Below are positions 14,494-22,768 of a stretch of 34,483 nucleotides of DNA, piece by piece. Positions within the stretch are counted from its first letter, which is position 1. The number at the start of each line of letters is the position of its first letter. The DNA is from SIG578 sp045655125. GTDB taxonomy: Bacteria > Bacillota > Clostridia > Oscillospirales > Ruminococcaceae. The translations under genes were made by a program, and so were the position numbers. The notes under the pieces were generated by a model, which was not told the DNA's origin, did not search any database, and was given only the letters and a program-made list of their open reading frames with translations. Where the stretch lies: positions 1 to 34,483 of the forward strand of contig JAZOOR010000004.1 of assembly GCA_045655125.1 (NCBI GenBank), written 5' to 3'.

Positions 14494-14836
14494 AGAGCGG
14501 ACCTATAAGCCGGGTTCTGTCGAGTGTGACAATCTATCTTGGACAAGCCGTTGCCGACTGTCTCTGCGCCACCCGAAGAAAAGAGGGACGGGCAGCCCCT
14601 ATATAGCCTTTTCTTCCACCGGATGTTGCTTCGGATAGGGTTTACACAGCGGGCGCAGTCACCTGCGCCCCGGTGGGCTCTTACCCCGCCTTTTCATCCT
14701 TACCCGCAAAAGCGGGCGGTTATTTTCTGTTGCACTTTCCCTGAAGTTACCTTCGGCTGCCGTTAGCAGTTATCCTGCCCTGCGAAGCCCGGACTTTCCT
14801 CACAAGCTAAACCTGCGCTGCCACATAGTCCGCTCC
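14494..14836 (-). ncRNA. rnpB: RNase P RNA, bacterial class A
   Basis: The catalytic RNA of RNase P, which removes 5' leaders from pre-tRNAs. Read on the minus strand, it starts GAGCGGAC near 14836 and ends GTCCGCTC near 14495; these form the terminal helix P1. Diagnostic conserved segments are GAGGAAAGTCCGGGCT (CR-I), CAGGGCAGGATAACTGC, GGTAAGAGCCCACCGG and the CR-V end GACAGAACCCGGCTTATAGG. Length about 343 nt is normal for class A. A promoter lies directly upstream and the shared hairpin at 14461-14493 ends it. The exact ends are estimated from P1 and the promoter. A 75-codon open frame across it is a by-product. Confidence 0.96.
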
Positions 14837-14843
14837 GCAAAAT

Positions 14844-14872
14844 ATTTTAGCACATTTTATATCTGCGGTCAA
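14844..14872 (-). promoter_or_regulatory. Promoter of rnpB
   Basis: On the minus strand TTGACC (14872-14867), 17-bp spacer, TAAAAT (14849-14844), ending 7 bp before the inferred RNA 5' end. Confidence 0.8.
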
Positions 14873-14940
14873 TTATAAAATACTGTATTTTAGTTGTGTC
14901 TTAGGGGTAGGGGAGAACCAAAAGGGTACGGGCGAAATTT

Positions 14941-15070
14941 TGTGCAAAGTGTATAATAAAACTTTTTCACTTTAGTCATAATGATAATTTACATTCCTAA
15001 GTGTTTTTTGTATAATTACAATATAGGTAATAGTGTATTCTAAGCTATTATAAAAAATGGAGGTAAAAAG
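14941..15070 (+). repeat. Leader and promoter region duplicated at 19580-19708
   Basis: This leader is closely similar to the one before the second surface-protein gene: both contain TGTGCAAA/T..TGTATAATAA, then ATAATTTAC or ATAGTTTAC, TGTTTTTTGTATAATTACA, ATATAGGT or GTATAGGT, and ATGGAGG before the start. The duplication therefore took the control region with the gene. Nothing else is seen between rnpB and the start codon. Confidence 0.8.
14988..15016 (+). promoter_or_regulatory. Promoter of the first surface protein
   Basis: TTTACA (14988-14993), 17-bp spacer, TATAAT (15011-15016). Confidence 0.75.
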
Positions 15071-18000
15071 ATGAAAAAGAGAATTTTAGCACTTGCTCTT
15101 TCGGTAGCAATGTTTCTCAGTTTTATGCCATTTTCGGCATTTGCAACTGAGCCGGTTTCATATGCTTCTGAGCTGAGCGACTCTGCCCAATACCTAATGA
15201 AGCTGCCCGAGGCAGACACATTAGGTACTGCCTATCAGTACAATTCTGATAATAAGGCAGTTCCCATTGTTGAGGAAAACGGAGAAAGATTCCTTGTTTA
15301 TAATGAGGAAAACTTCTCCAAATTTGCAAACCAGAATGCATTCTATGCAAATGTATATGCAAATGAATTGACCTTAGGTCAAAAATGGGGTATCCCCACC
15401 GAGATTCCCTTTGAAGACGCATCTACAATGTGGCTTGCTGTCCGAATGAAGATTAATGATTTCGGAGATGCATTCGAGAAAACAGGCTCCACAATTCGTA
15501 TGTTTACTCGCTTGTATGATGAGACCAAATCACAAGAAACAGGCAATGATGAGTTTGATTATTCCCATGTGTTTACTCAAGCTAGTAATGCAGCAAAATG
15601 GCTCGATGCTAAAGATGGATCTATGACCTGGTTCTATGCTGACTCAGGTGTGTACAAGGGCTCTTCTAACAAAGGCGCCGGTAACCTCGAGTTTACAGGT
15701 GATATGGATGGATATCTGATGATCCCAATCAATAAAACATCTCTTACCACCGAGCAGCTCAGAAATTACTTCTCGGGCTTCAGATTTATTTTAATAGAAG
15801 GAACATCTGCTGGTAACGTAGAGTCGAAGGAAAGCCAGTGGGACGATAAGGAGCTTCTCATCGGCGATAGCTTCTTGGTTTCTGATGCTGATGACTTCCA
15901 GAGCGATGTAATTAAAGCAAAGAACATTGAAAAATATGCTCTCAACGGCGGTGAGGACACTGCATATCAGGCAATCCGCATCGGTGGCTACAGAACCAGA
16001 TACTATGCTACTGGCGCTGGAACAGGTAAGTCAGACTTCTTTAATAAGAACCAGTATAATCCTGATGTTGCCGATATTGCAAATTCCAGATATGGTCTTC
16101 TCCATGTTACCACCCTTCCTAACGGCGATCGCGCCTTGGAAATCAGTGTTAACAGCCAGACTGACGAAACCACAGGCACCACCAGTATGCTGACCTATAG
16201 TGGCACTGAATATTATGTTGGTCTTCCCACATGGGATACATATGACCATTTAAGAGACGGTCTTGGAAATACATCATCGGGTACTAGTGGTTTCAGAACA
16301 AAGCAGCAGGGCAAGGGCGTTCCCGAGGCTGATATTGACCTTGATGATATGAACTACATAGCCTTCCGTATTGCTGTTAAGGGAACAGGTACTATTGATG
16401 TAAAGGACGGTTTAAATAAAGGAACCCACCTTGTTCGAATTTCTGTAGGTACTGGTTCGGACTCTTCTGCAACCGCAACCTACTTTGAGGTAGGCTCAAG
16501 CTCTGCCGGCTGGAACACCCTTAAGTTTGTTGATGTAAACACCGGCGAAGTTATTGATATGGTATGTAACAGCTCAGGTGTTAAAATAGAAGGCGATGTT
16601 GACGGATATTTAATTGTTCCTATCGAAGACTTTGGTGTTACAAAAGCTACTCTCCAGTCTCAGTTTGGTAATCATCTTTATCAAGAACAGTCCGGAACAA
16701 GAATTCGTCTTGCAAAAACAAGCTCATATTGCAGCTGGGATGACGGTGCGAAGTTCTATTTCGGCGGCGCTGTTTGGGTAGGAAATGAAGATACCTTTAC
16801 CGCATATCACACCGATTGCGAAAATGTTGGTCATAACTATCTTAAGACCGGCGAAACCGCTCCCGATTGTGATGATGCTGGTTCTATAACCTATGTTTGC
16901 CAGAGATGTGACGAGCCTCACACCGAGCCTATTCCCGCTCTCGGACACGAGTATGGCGATTTAGTTCCTGCTGTAGAGGAAAAACATACTTCTGATAAAT
17001 TAGATCCTGCGGTTGATGCATACTATCAGTGCTCTGTATGCCAGATGTATTTCACCGAGGAAAAGGTAGAGACAGAGTATGAAGCGCTTATTGGTGAAAC
17101 TCCTGAACACAACTATGGTGAATATGTAAACACCGATGAGGCTCAGCACTGGAAAGAGTGTGCTTGCGGTAGCAAGATTGAGGTTGCAAACCACGATTTT
17201 GATAACGGTTGTGATACAACCTGCGACACCTGCGGATACACTCGCGTTACAAATCATATCTACACCACCTGGTCGGGTGACAATACAAATCACTGGAAAG
17301 AGTGCACAGAGTGCCACGTAGCAAAGACTGAGGAAGGTACACACGCCGGCGGCACTGCTACCTGTTCTGCAAAGAAAGTATGTGATGTTTGCCAGTTGTC
17401 TTACGGCGACCTTGCTCCTTGCGATTATATCAACGAGGTTGATGACCAGTATCTTGTATCTGCCGCTACCTGCGTAGCTAAGGCTGTTTATAAGAAGAGC
17501 TGTTCTGTTTGTGGCGCTGCGCACGCAACCGAAACCTTTGAAGCAGGCGAGGTTGACCAAGATAATCACACCGAGATTGTTGGCGGCAAGGCAAAAGAGT
17601 ACTGCGCAAACGGATGCGGTACTGTAATCTATGACCTCGCAGAAGTTCTTGCAGGTGTTGAGGAGTACACCCTTACCGAGAACATCACTACTGACGGTCC
17701 TATCGTTATTGCTTCTAAGGTAACAATTAATCTCGGCGGATTCACAATTGCTTCCACTGAGAATGACAAAATTGGCGATGGCATATTCAAGGTTGTTGCT
17801 GGTGGCGAGCTCACCATCAATGGCGAGGGAACACTCAACGCAGCAGCAAATGGTAGCGGATATGCTATGGCAATCTGGGCAGACGGCGGTAAGGTTATCA
17901 TCAATGGTGGTATCTATACTAACGTAGGCGCAGGCGATCACGATCAGTATGACCTCATCTATGTAAAGAACGGCGGTATCATCGAAATCAATGGCGGTGA

Positions 18001-19528
18001 GTTCATTTCCGAGACTCCCAGATGGACTCTTAACAGCCACAACACAGAGGTTGGTGAGATTGTTGTTAAGGGCGGCAGCTTCTATCAGTACGATCCTTCC
18101 AACATAAACACCGATGAGGCAGAGGGTGTACAGTGGGTAGCTGAAGGCTATGAAGTAAAGGCTGAAGGCGACTACTATTTTGTCAATAAACACGTTCACG
18201 ACTACAACATTCCTAATAAGGACGCTGAAAACCACTGGAACGAGTGTGCTTGCGGCGAGAAAGAGAATGTGGCTCCTCACGAGTTCACAACTCCTAAGAA
18301 GGATGATGAGAACCACTGGAACGAGTGTGCTTGCGGCGAGAAGAAGGATGTTGCTCCCCACGAGTTCACAACTCCTAATAAGGACGATGAGAACCACTGG
18401 AACGAGTGTGCTTGCGGCGAGAAAGAGAATGTGGCTCCTCACGAGTTCACAACTCCTAATAAGGACGATGAGAACCACTGGAACGAGTGCGCTTGCGGCG
18501 AGAAGAAGGATGTTGCTCCCCACGAGTTCACAACTCCTAATAAGGACGCTGAAAACCACTGGAACGAGTGCGCTTGCGGCGAGAAGAAGGATGTTGCTCC
18601 CCACGAGTTCACAACTCCTAACAAGGATGACGCTAACCACTGGACCGAGTGTGCTTGCGGCGAGAAGAAGGATGTAGCTCCTCACGAGTTCACAACTCCT
18701 AATAAGGACGCTGAAAACCACTGGAACGAGTGCGCTTGCGGTGCTATTGATAGCAAGGAAGAACATAAATATGACAATGCCTGCGACACCACCTGTAACA
18801 TCTGCACAGCTGTGCGTGAAGTAGGGCCTCATAAGTATGATAATGCCTGGGATAAGACCTGTAACATCTGCTCTGCAGAGCGTAAAATCACTCACACAGG
18901 TTGGGCATATATCAGCGGCAAATGGTATTACTATGAAAATGGTAATGCGGTAAAGAACGCTTGGAGAAAAGATTCTACAGGTTGGGTATACTTAGGCGCT
19001 GATGGCGCTATGGTTAAGTCCAAATGGGTACTGTCTGGTAATGGTAAATGGTACTACTGCGATGCTAATGGCTATATGGTAACAAACCAGTGGAAGAAAG
19101 ACTCTAAGGGTTGGATTTACTTAGATAGCAACGGCTCTATGACCAAAGCAAAATGGGTTAAAGACGGCGGTAAGTGGTATTACTGCGATGCCACCGGCTA
19201 TATGGTAGCAAACCGCTGGATGAAAGACTCTAAAGGCTGGGTATACTTAGGCAGCAACGGAGCAATGGTCATAAACAAGTGGGTTAAAGACTCTAAGGGT
19301 TGGTGCTATGTAGGCTCTGATGGCTACGCAATAACTAACCAGTGGAAGAAAGACTCACACGGATGGATCTATTTAGACAGCAACGGCTCAATGACCAAGT
19401 CTAAATGGGTACAGACAAGCGGCAAATGGTATTACTGCGATGCTAACGGTTATATGGTAGCTAACAAGACCTTAACCATCGGCGGCAAGAAATACACATT
19501 CAATGCCAGCGGAGTTTGGGTAAAATAA
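15071..19528 (+). CDS. Large secreted protein with CxC/His repeats and choline-binding-type wall repeats
   Basis: A 1485-residue exported protein. Residues 1-25 are a signal peptide (MKKR, hydrophobic core, cut after AFA). Residues about 30-580 hold two related modules, each ending in a DGYL(M/I)(I/V)PI strand and a WDD..(L/F).G.SF/AVWV strand; they look like beta-sandwich carbohydrate-binding modules, an inference. Residues about 585-850 are Cys/His segments such as YVCQRCDE and HWKECACG. Residues about 855-1035 read like a parallel beta-helix (TINLGGFTI, LTINGEGTL, VIINGGIYT). Residues about 1049-1224 are 27-residue near-identical repeats (HWNECACGEK). Residues about 1275-1485 are cell-wall-binding repeats (GKWYYCDANGYM, KGWIYLDSNGSM), which usually attach non-covalently to wall polymers. 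ATGGAGG precedes the ATG. The following gene is a paralogue of its N-terminal half. Adhesion or glycan binding is likely but unproved. Confidence 0.85.
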   Translation: MKKRILALALSVAMFLSFMPFSAFATEPVSYASELSDSAQYLMKLPEADTLGTAYQYNSDNKAVPIVEENGERFLVYNEENFSKFANQNAFYANVYANELTLGQKWGIPTEIPFEDASTMWLAVRMKINDFGDAFEKTGSTIRMFTRLYDETKSQETGNDEFDYSHVFTQASNAAKWLDAKDGSMTWFYADSGVYKGSSNKGAGNLEFTGDMDGYLMIPINKTSLTTEQLRNYFSGFRFILIEGTSAGNVESKESQWDDKELLIGDSFLVSDADDFQSDVIKAKNIEKYALNGGEDTAYQAIRIGGYRTRYYATGAGTGKSDFFNKNQYNPDVADIANSRYGLLHVTTLPNGDRALEISVNSQTDETTGTTSMLTYSGTEYYVGLPTWDTYDHLRDGLGNTSSGTSGFRTKQQGKGVPEADIDLDDMNYIAFRIAVKGTGTIDVKDGLNKGTHLVRISVGTGSDSSATATYFEVGSSSAGWNTLKFVDVNTGEVIDMVCNSSGVKIEGDVDGYLIVPIEDFGVTKATLQSQFGNHLYQEQSGTRIRLAKTSSYCSWDDGAKFYFGGAVWVGNEDTFTAYHTDCENVGHNYLKTGETAPDCDDAGSITYVCQRCDEPHTEPIPALGHEYGDLVPAVEEKHTSDKLDPAVDAYYQCSVCQMYFTEEKVETEYEALIGETPEHNYGEYVNTDEAQHWKECACGSKIEVANHDFDNGCDTTCDTCGYTRVTNHIYTTWSGDNTNHWKECTECHVAKTEEGTHAGGTATCSAKKVCDVCQLSYGDLAPCDYINEVDDQYLVSAATCVAKAVYKKSCSVCGAAHATETFEAGEVDQDNHTEIVGGKAKEYCANGCGTVIYDLAEVLAGVEEYTLTENITTDGPIVIASKVTINLGGFTIASTENDKIGDGIFKVVAGGELTINGEGTLNAAANGSGYAMAIWADGGKVIINGGIYTNVGAGDHDQYDLIYVKNGGIIEINGGEFISETPRWTLNSHNTEVGEIVVKGGSFYQYDPSNINTDEAEGVQWVAEGYEVKAEGDYYFVNKHVHDYNIPNKDAENHWNECACGEKENVAPHEFTTPKKDDENHWNECACGEKKDVAPHEFTTPNKDDENHWNECACGEKENVAPHEFTTPNKDDENHWNECACGEKKDVAPHEFTTPNKDAENHWNECACGEKKDVAPHEFTTPNKDDANHWTECACGEKKDVAPHEFTTPNKDAENHWNECACGAIDSKEEHKYDNACDTTCNICTAVREVGPHKYDNAWDKTCNICSAERKITHTGWAYISGKWYYYENGNAVKNAWRKDSTGWVYLGADGAMVKSKWVLSGNGKWYYCDANGYMVTNQWKKDSKGWIYLDSNGSMTKAKWVKDGGKWYYCDATGYMVANRWMKDSKGWVYLGSNGAMVINKWVKDSKGWCYVGSDGYAITNQWKKDSHGWIYLDSNGSMTKSKWVQTSGKWYYCDANGYMVANKTLTIGGKKYTFNASGVWVK
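18215..18742 (+). repeat. 81-bp tandem repeats inside the first surface protein
   Basis: Six full 81-bp units start at 18215, 18296, 18377, 18458, 18539 and 18620, and a partial seventh at 18701-18742. Each encodes 27 residues of the form NKDxENHWNECACGEK-x-VAPHEFTTP. Neighbouring units are nearly identical in DNA, so the array expanded recently and is likely length-variable between strains. Confidence 0.9.
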
Positions 19529-19543
19529 ATTAAATTAATAAGC

Positions 19544-19580
19544 AAAAAGGAACACCTTCAAAAGAGGGTGTTCCTTTTTT
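19544..19580 (+). terminator. Terminator of the first surface protein gene
   Basis: AAAAAGGAACACC (19544-19556) pairs with GGTGTTCCTTTTT (19567-19579), ending in a T-run. Confidence 0.9.
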
Positions 19581-19626
19581 GTGCAAATTGTATAATAATT
19601 TTTTCTCAATTTGGACAGAATGATAG

Positions 19627-19655
19627 TTTACTTTTTTCGCTGTTTTTTGTATAAT
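19627..19655 (+). promoter_or_regulatory. Promoter of the second surface protein
   Basis: TTTACT (19627-19632), 17-bp spacer, TATAAT (19650-19655). The spacer and flanks match the promoter at 14988-15016. Confidence 0.75.
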
Positions 19656-19708
19656 TACAGTATAGGTGATAGTTTACTCTAAATTCATATATAAATGGAG
19701 GCAAAAAT

Positions 19709-22585
19709 ATGAAAAAGAGAATTATAGCGCTTGTTTTATCGATTGTAATGGTTCTCGGCGCGGTGTCTTTATCGGCATCTGCATCACCGAGTGTATCATA
19801 TGCTTCTGAAGTGAGCGATTCTGCCAGTTATTTAATGAAGCTCCCTGAGGGAAGCTCCTTGGATAGCACTTATCAGTACAATTCTAATGATAAGGCCGTT
19901 CCCATTGTTGAGGAAAACGGAGAAAAATTTCTTCTGTATAATGAGGATAATTTCTCTAAATTTGCGAATCAGGATACCTTCTCTGCGGACATCTTTATGA
20001 ATAAGATTACCTATTCATATGATGCCAACAGCAACGGCTATGGTATACCTACTGAGGTTCCCTTCTCGATTAACGCGGAAACCAATACCGAAGACGCATC
20101 TACAATGTGGCTTGCTATCAGAATGAAAATCGATGATTTCGGCGCCGCATTTAAGAAAACAGGTTCCTCGATGAGAGTGCTCATGCGCCTCTATGATGAG
20201 GCCAATTCATCAGCTACCGAGGATAAATTCTACACAAAGGAACTGTTTACTCAAGCTAGTAATGCAGCAAAATGGCTCGATGCTAAAGACGGATCTATGA
20301 CCTGGTTCTATGCTGACTCGGGTGTTTACAAGACCAGCAGTAACAAAGGCGCCGGTAACCTCGAGTTTACAGGTGATATGGATGGATATCTGATGATCCC
20401 CATCAAAACCTTTGTTTCTACTGAGGAGCTCAGAAAGTACTTTGCGGGCTTTGAGTTTATTTTAGCAGAAGGAACAACTGCTGGTGGCGTAGAGTCGAAG
20501 GAAAGCCAGTGGGATGATAAAGCGCTTCTCATCGGTGACAGCTTCATAGTTTCCGATGATGTTGACTTCCAGAGTGATGTTATTGCTGCAAATAATATTG
20601 AAAAATACGCTCTCAATGGCGGTGAGGACACCGCATATCAGGCAATCCGCATCGGTGGTTACAGAACAAGATACTATGCTACAGGCTCCGGCTCAAAGAA
20701 GTCTGACTTCTTTAATAAGAACCAGTATAATCCTGATGTTGCCGATATTGCAAATTCCAGATATGGTCTTCTCCATGTTACCACCCTGCCTAACGGCGAT
20801 CGTGCCTTAGAAATCAGCATCAATACCCAGACAGGCACCAATGATTTGATGACCTATCAGTCAAGCTCTGCTACCGAATATTATGTTGGTCTTCCCACAT
20901 GGGATACATACGACCATTTAAGAGACGGTCTTGGAAATACATCATCGGGTACTAGTGGTTTCAGAACAAAGCAGCATGGAAAGGGCGTTCCTGAGGCTGA
21001 TATTGACCTTGATGATATGAACTACATAGCCTTCCGTATTGCTGTTAAGGGAACAGGCACTAATGCAGTTCCCGCAAATACTAATGCAGGAACCCACCTT
21101 GTTAATATTTCTGTAGGTGTTGGCGGAACATCTTCTGCATCTCCTAAATACTTTAAGTTAGGCTCAGACCCCAACTTTAACACCTATAAGTTTATTGATA
21201 TAAACACCGGTAGAGTTATTGATATGGCATGTAACAGCACAGGTCTTAAAATGGTAGGCGATGTTGACGGATATTTAATGGTTCCTATCGATAAGCTCAA
21301 TAGTGTTACAAAGGCTACTCTTCAAGCAGAGTTTGGTAATCATCTTTATCAAGAACAGTCCGGAACAAGAATTCGTCTTCGCAAGGATAGTGAACACAGT
21401 AGCTGGGATGACGGCGCGAAGTTCTATTTTGGCGGCGCTGTTTGGGTAGAAGATGCTACCAAGTTCCAGAAGTATCACTGCCCGCATGTTAATACCACCG
21501 CAGGCACTACTGTCAATCCCACCTGTCAGGACGAAGGTTACACTCCCTGCACATGTGATGACTGTGGATTTGCATTTAACAAAGATAAGAGGGATCCTGT
21601 TTCTTGTGACTACAGTGTTGACGTTCCCGGTCAGGAATCAACCTGCACAGAACCTGGTTTTGAATCTGCTAAAAAATGCAAATGGTGCGGCGAGATTGAC
21701 CCCAATTCCTTAGTAGGAGAGACACCTCTTAAGGGTCACACTCCAACTCCTTGTGAGGAGGTTCCGTCCACCTGTAAGGTTAAGGGAAGTAAAGCAGGTG
21801 TTAGATGTTCAGTGTGCTCTCTGGCACTCGAAGGCTGTGAGGAACTCGATTTGGCAGAGCATAATATGGACATTGGCGTTGAGGAAATTCAGGCAACCTG
21901 TAAAGCACCTGGAGTGTCTGAGGGTAAGAAGTGCTCGATGTGCCTTGAGGTACAAATGGGCTGCGAGCCAATCCCCCAAAAGACTGAATGTAATAATTAT
22001 ACAGTTGTCGATCCGATTCCTGCAACCTGTCAGCAGGGCGGTGTTTCCGAGGGTAGAAAGTGCTCCTGGTGTGATACTCTTCAGTCAGGCTGCGAGCCTA
22101 CTGAAAAGATACCCTGTGACAAAAAGGTTGATGTTCGTGAAGTTCCCGCAAGCTGTGAGGCCGGCGGCACAGCAGCAGGTAAAAAATGCTCTATGTGCGG
22201 CAAAATTACAGAGGGTTGCAGCGAAATTGCAATGCGCGAACATAAATTTGTTAAAATCGGATATACTGCTCCTACCGAAGAAGAAAAAGGCCACGATAAC
22301 TATCAGTGCACCGAGTGTGATTATATCGAGCCTAGAAACTGGGTTGATAGACTTAAGCCCGAGGGTGAAGCAGAAGAGGACAATATCGGAGATGATATTG
22401 GGGATAATTCTGATAACGATGCTGAGAACAATATTGATGACGGAGAGGGTAATAGTGCCGGCCAGTCCGGTTCTGAGCAGTCTCCCATCACAGGCGAAAA
22501 TGCAATTTTCCTTGTTGTTATGATTGTTCTTTGTCTCGGAGCTGCAGCGGTTTTATTCTTTACAAGAAAAAGAACTTCTAAATAA
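19709..22585 (+). CDS. Secreted paralogue with CxxC repeats and a sortase-type C-terminus
   Basis: A 958-residue exported protein, paralogue of the preceding gene. Residues 1-25 are a signal peptide (cut after ASA). Residues about 30-585 align almost throughout with the same part of the first protein, with long nearly identical stretches (for example around NGGEDTAYQAIRIGGYRTRY). Residues about 590-870 differ: several short modules each centred on a KC(S/K)(M/W)C pair with a second Cys before a P, as in ATCKAPGVSEGKKCSMCLE, a probable metal or disulfide array. Residues about 880-920 are an acidic Asp/Asn linker. The end, SPITGE at 925-930, a hydrophobic helix and RKRTSK, has the layout of a sortase sorting signal (variant of LPxTG). 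ATGGAGG precedes the ATG. No sortase is in the window. Covalent anchoring is inferred. Confidence 0.85.
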   Translation: MKKRIIALVLSIVMVLGAVSLSASASPSVSYASEVSDSASYLMKLPEGSSLDSTYQYNSNDKAVPIVEENGEKFLLYNEDNFSKFANQDTFSADIFMNKITYSYDANSNGYGIPTEVPFSINAETNTEDASTMWLAIRMKIDDFGAAFKKTGSSMRVLMRLYDEANSSATEDKFYTKELFTQASNAAKWLDAKDGSMTWFYADSGVYKTSSNKGAGNLEFTGDMDGYLMIPIKTFVSTEELRKYFAGFEFILAEGTTAGGVESKESQWDDKALLIGDSFIVSDDVDFQSDVIAANNIEKYALNGGEDTAYQAIRIGGYRTRYYATGSGSKKSDFFNKNQYNPDVADIANSRYGLLHVTTLPNGDRALEISINTQTGTNDLMTYQSSSATEYYVGLPTWDTYDHLRDGLGNTSSGTSGFRTKQHGKGVPEADIDLDDMNYIAFRIAVKGTGTNAVPANTNAGTHLVNISVGVGGTSSASPKYFKLGSDPNFNTYKFIDINTGRVIDMACNSTGLKMVGDVDGYLMVPIDKLNSVTKATLQAEFGNHLYQEQSGTRIRLRKDSEHSSWDDGAKFYFGGAVWVEDATKFQKYHCPHVNTTAGTTVNPTCQDEGYTPCTCDDCGFAFNKDKRDPVSCDYSVDVPGQESTCTEPGFESAKKCKWCGEIDPNSLVGETPLKGHTPTPCEEVPSTCKVKGSKAGVRCSVCSLALEGCEELDLAEHNMDIGVEEIQATCKAPGVSEGKKCSMCLEVQMGCEPIPQKTECNNYTVVDPIPATCQQGGVSEGRKCSWCDTLQSGCEPTEKIPCDKKVDVREVPASCEAGGTAAGKKCSMCGKITEGCSEIAMREHKFVKIGYTAPTEEEKGHDNYQCTECDYIEPRNWVDRLKPEGEAEEDNIGDDIGDNSDNDAENNIDDGEGNSAGQSGSEQSPITGENAIFLVVMIVLCLGAAAVLFFTRKRTSK

Positions 22586-22617
22586 GCTCTTATAGTATAT
22601 AATACTAAATGAACTTG

Positions 22618-22649
22618 CCCAAGCGCCTTTTTAGGCGCTTGGGTTTTTT
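22618..22649 (+). terminator. Terminator of the second surface protein gene
   Basis: CCCAAGCGCC (22618-22627), loop TTTTTA, GGCGCTTGGG (22634-22643), then six T. Confidence 0.92.
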
Positions 22650-22709
22650 GCATTTACTTTTTGCCAAATTGTGTCGAGCAGTTTTTAGGAGTCGGTATAC
22701 TATGATGGC

Positions 22710-22738
22710 TTGAAAATTTCTGTGCAATATACTATAAT
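22710..22738 (+). promoter_or_regulatory. Promoter of the branching enzyme gene
   Basis: TTGAAA (22710-22715), 17-bp spacer, TATAAT (22733-22738). Confidence 0.7.
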
Positions 22739-22768
22739 TAAGGAAATAAACTTTCTAAGGAGGGCGCT

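Noticed and set aside
14539..14766. A 75-codon open frame in 14539-14766.
   Set aside because: It lies entirely within rnpB, antisense to the RNase P RNA.
18180..18677. A 165-codon open frame in another plus frame across the 81-bp repeats.
   Set aside because: A shadow: any frame free of stops in one unit stays open through all units.
18215..18742. CRISPR-like appearance of regularly spaced repeats.
   Set aside because: Units abut with no unique spacers, are 81 bp long, and stay in frame with a coding sequence.
17000..18895. A 631-codon open frame antisense to the first surface protein.
   Set aside because: It exists because the codon use and repeats of the real gene avoid stops in that frame. 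It has no ribosome site, its protein is a low-complexity reflection of the repeats, and the plus-strand gene is well supported.
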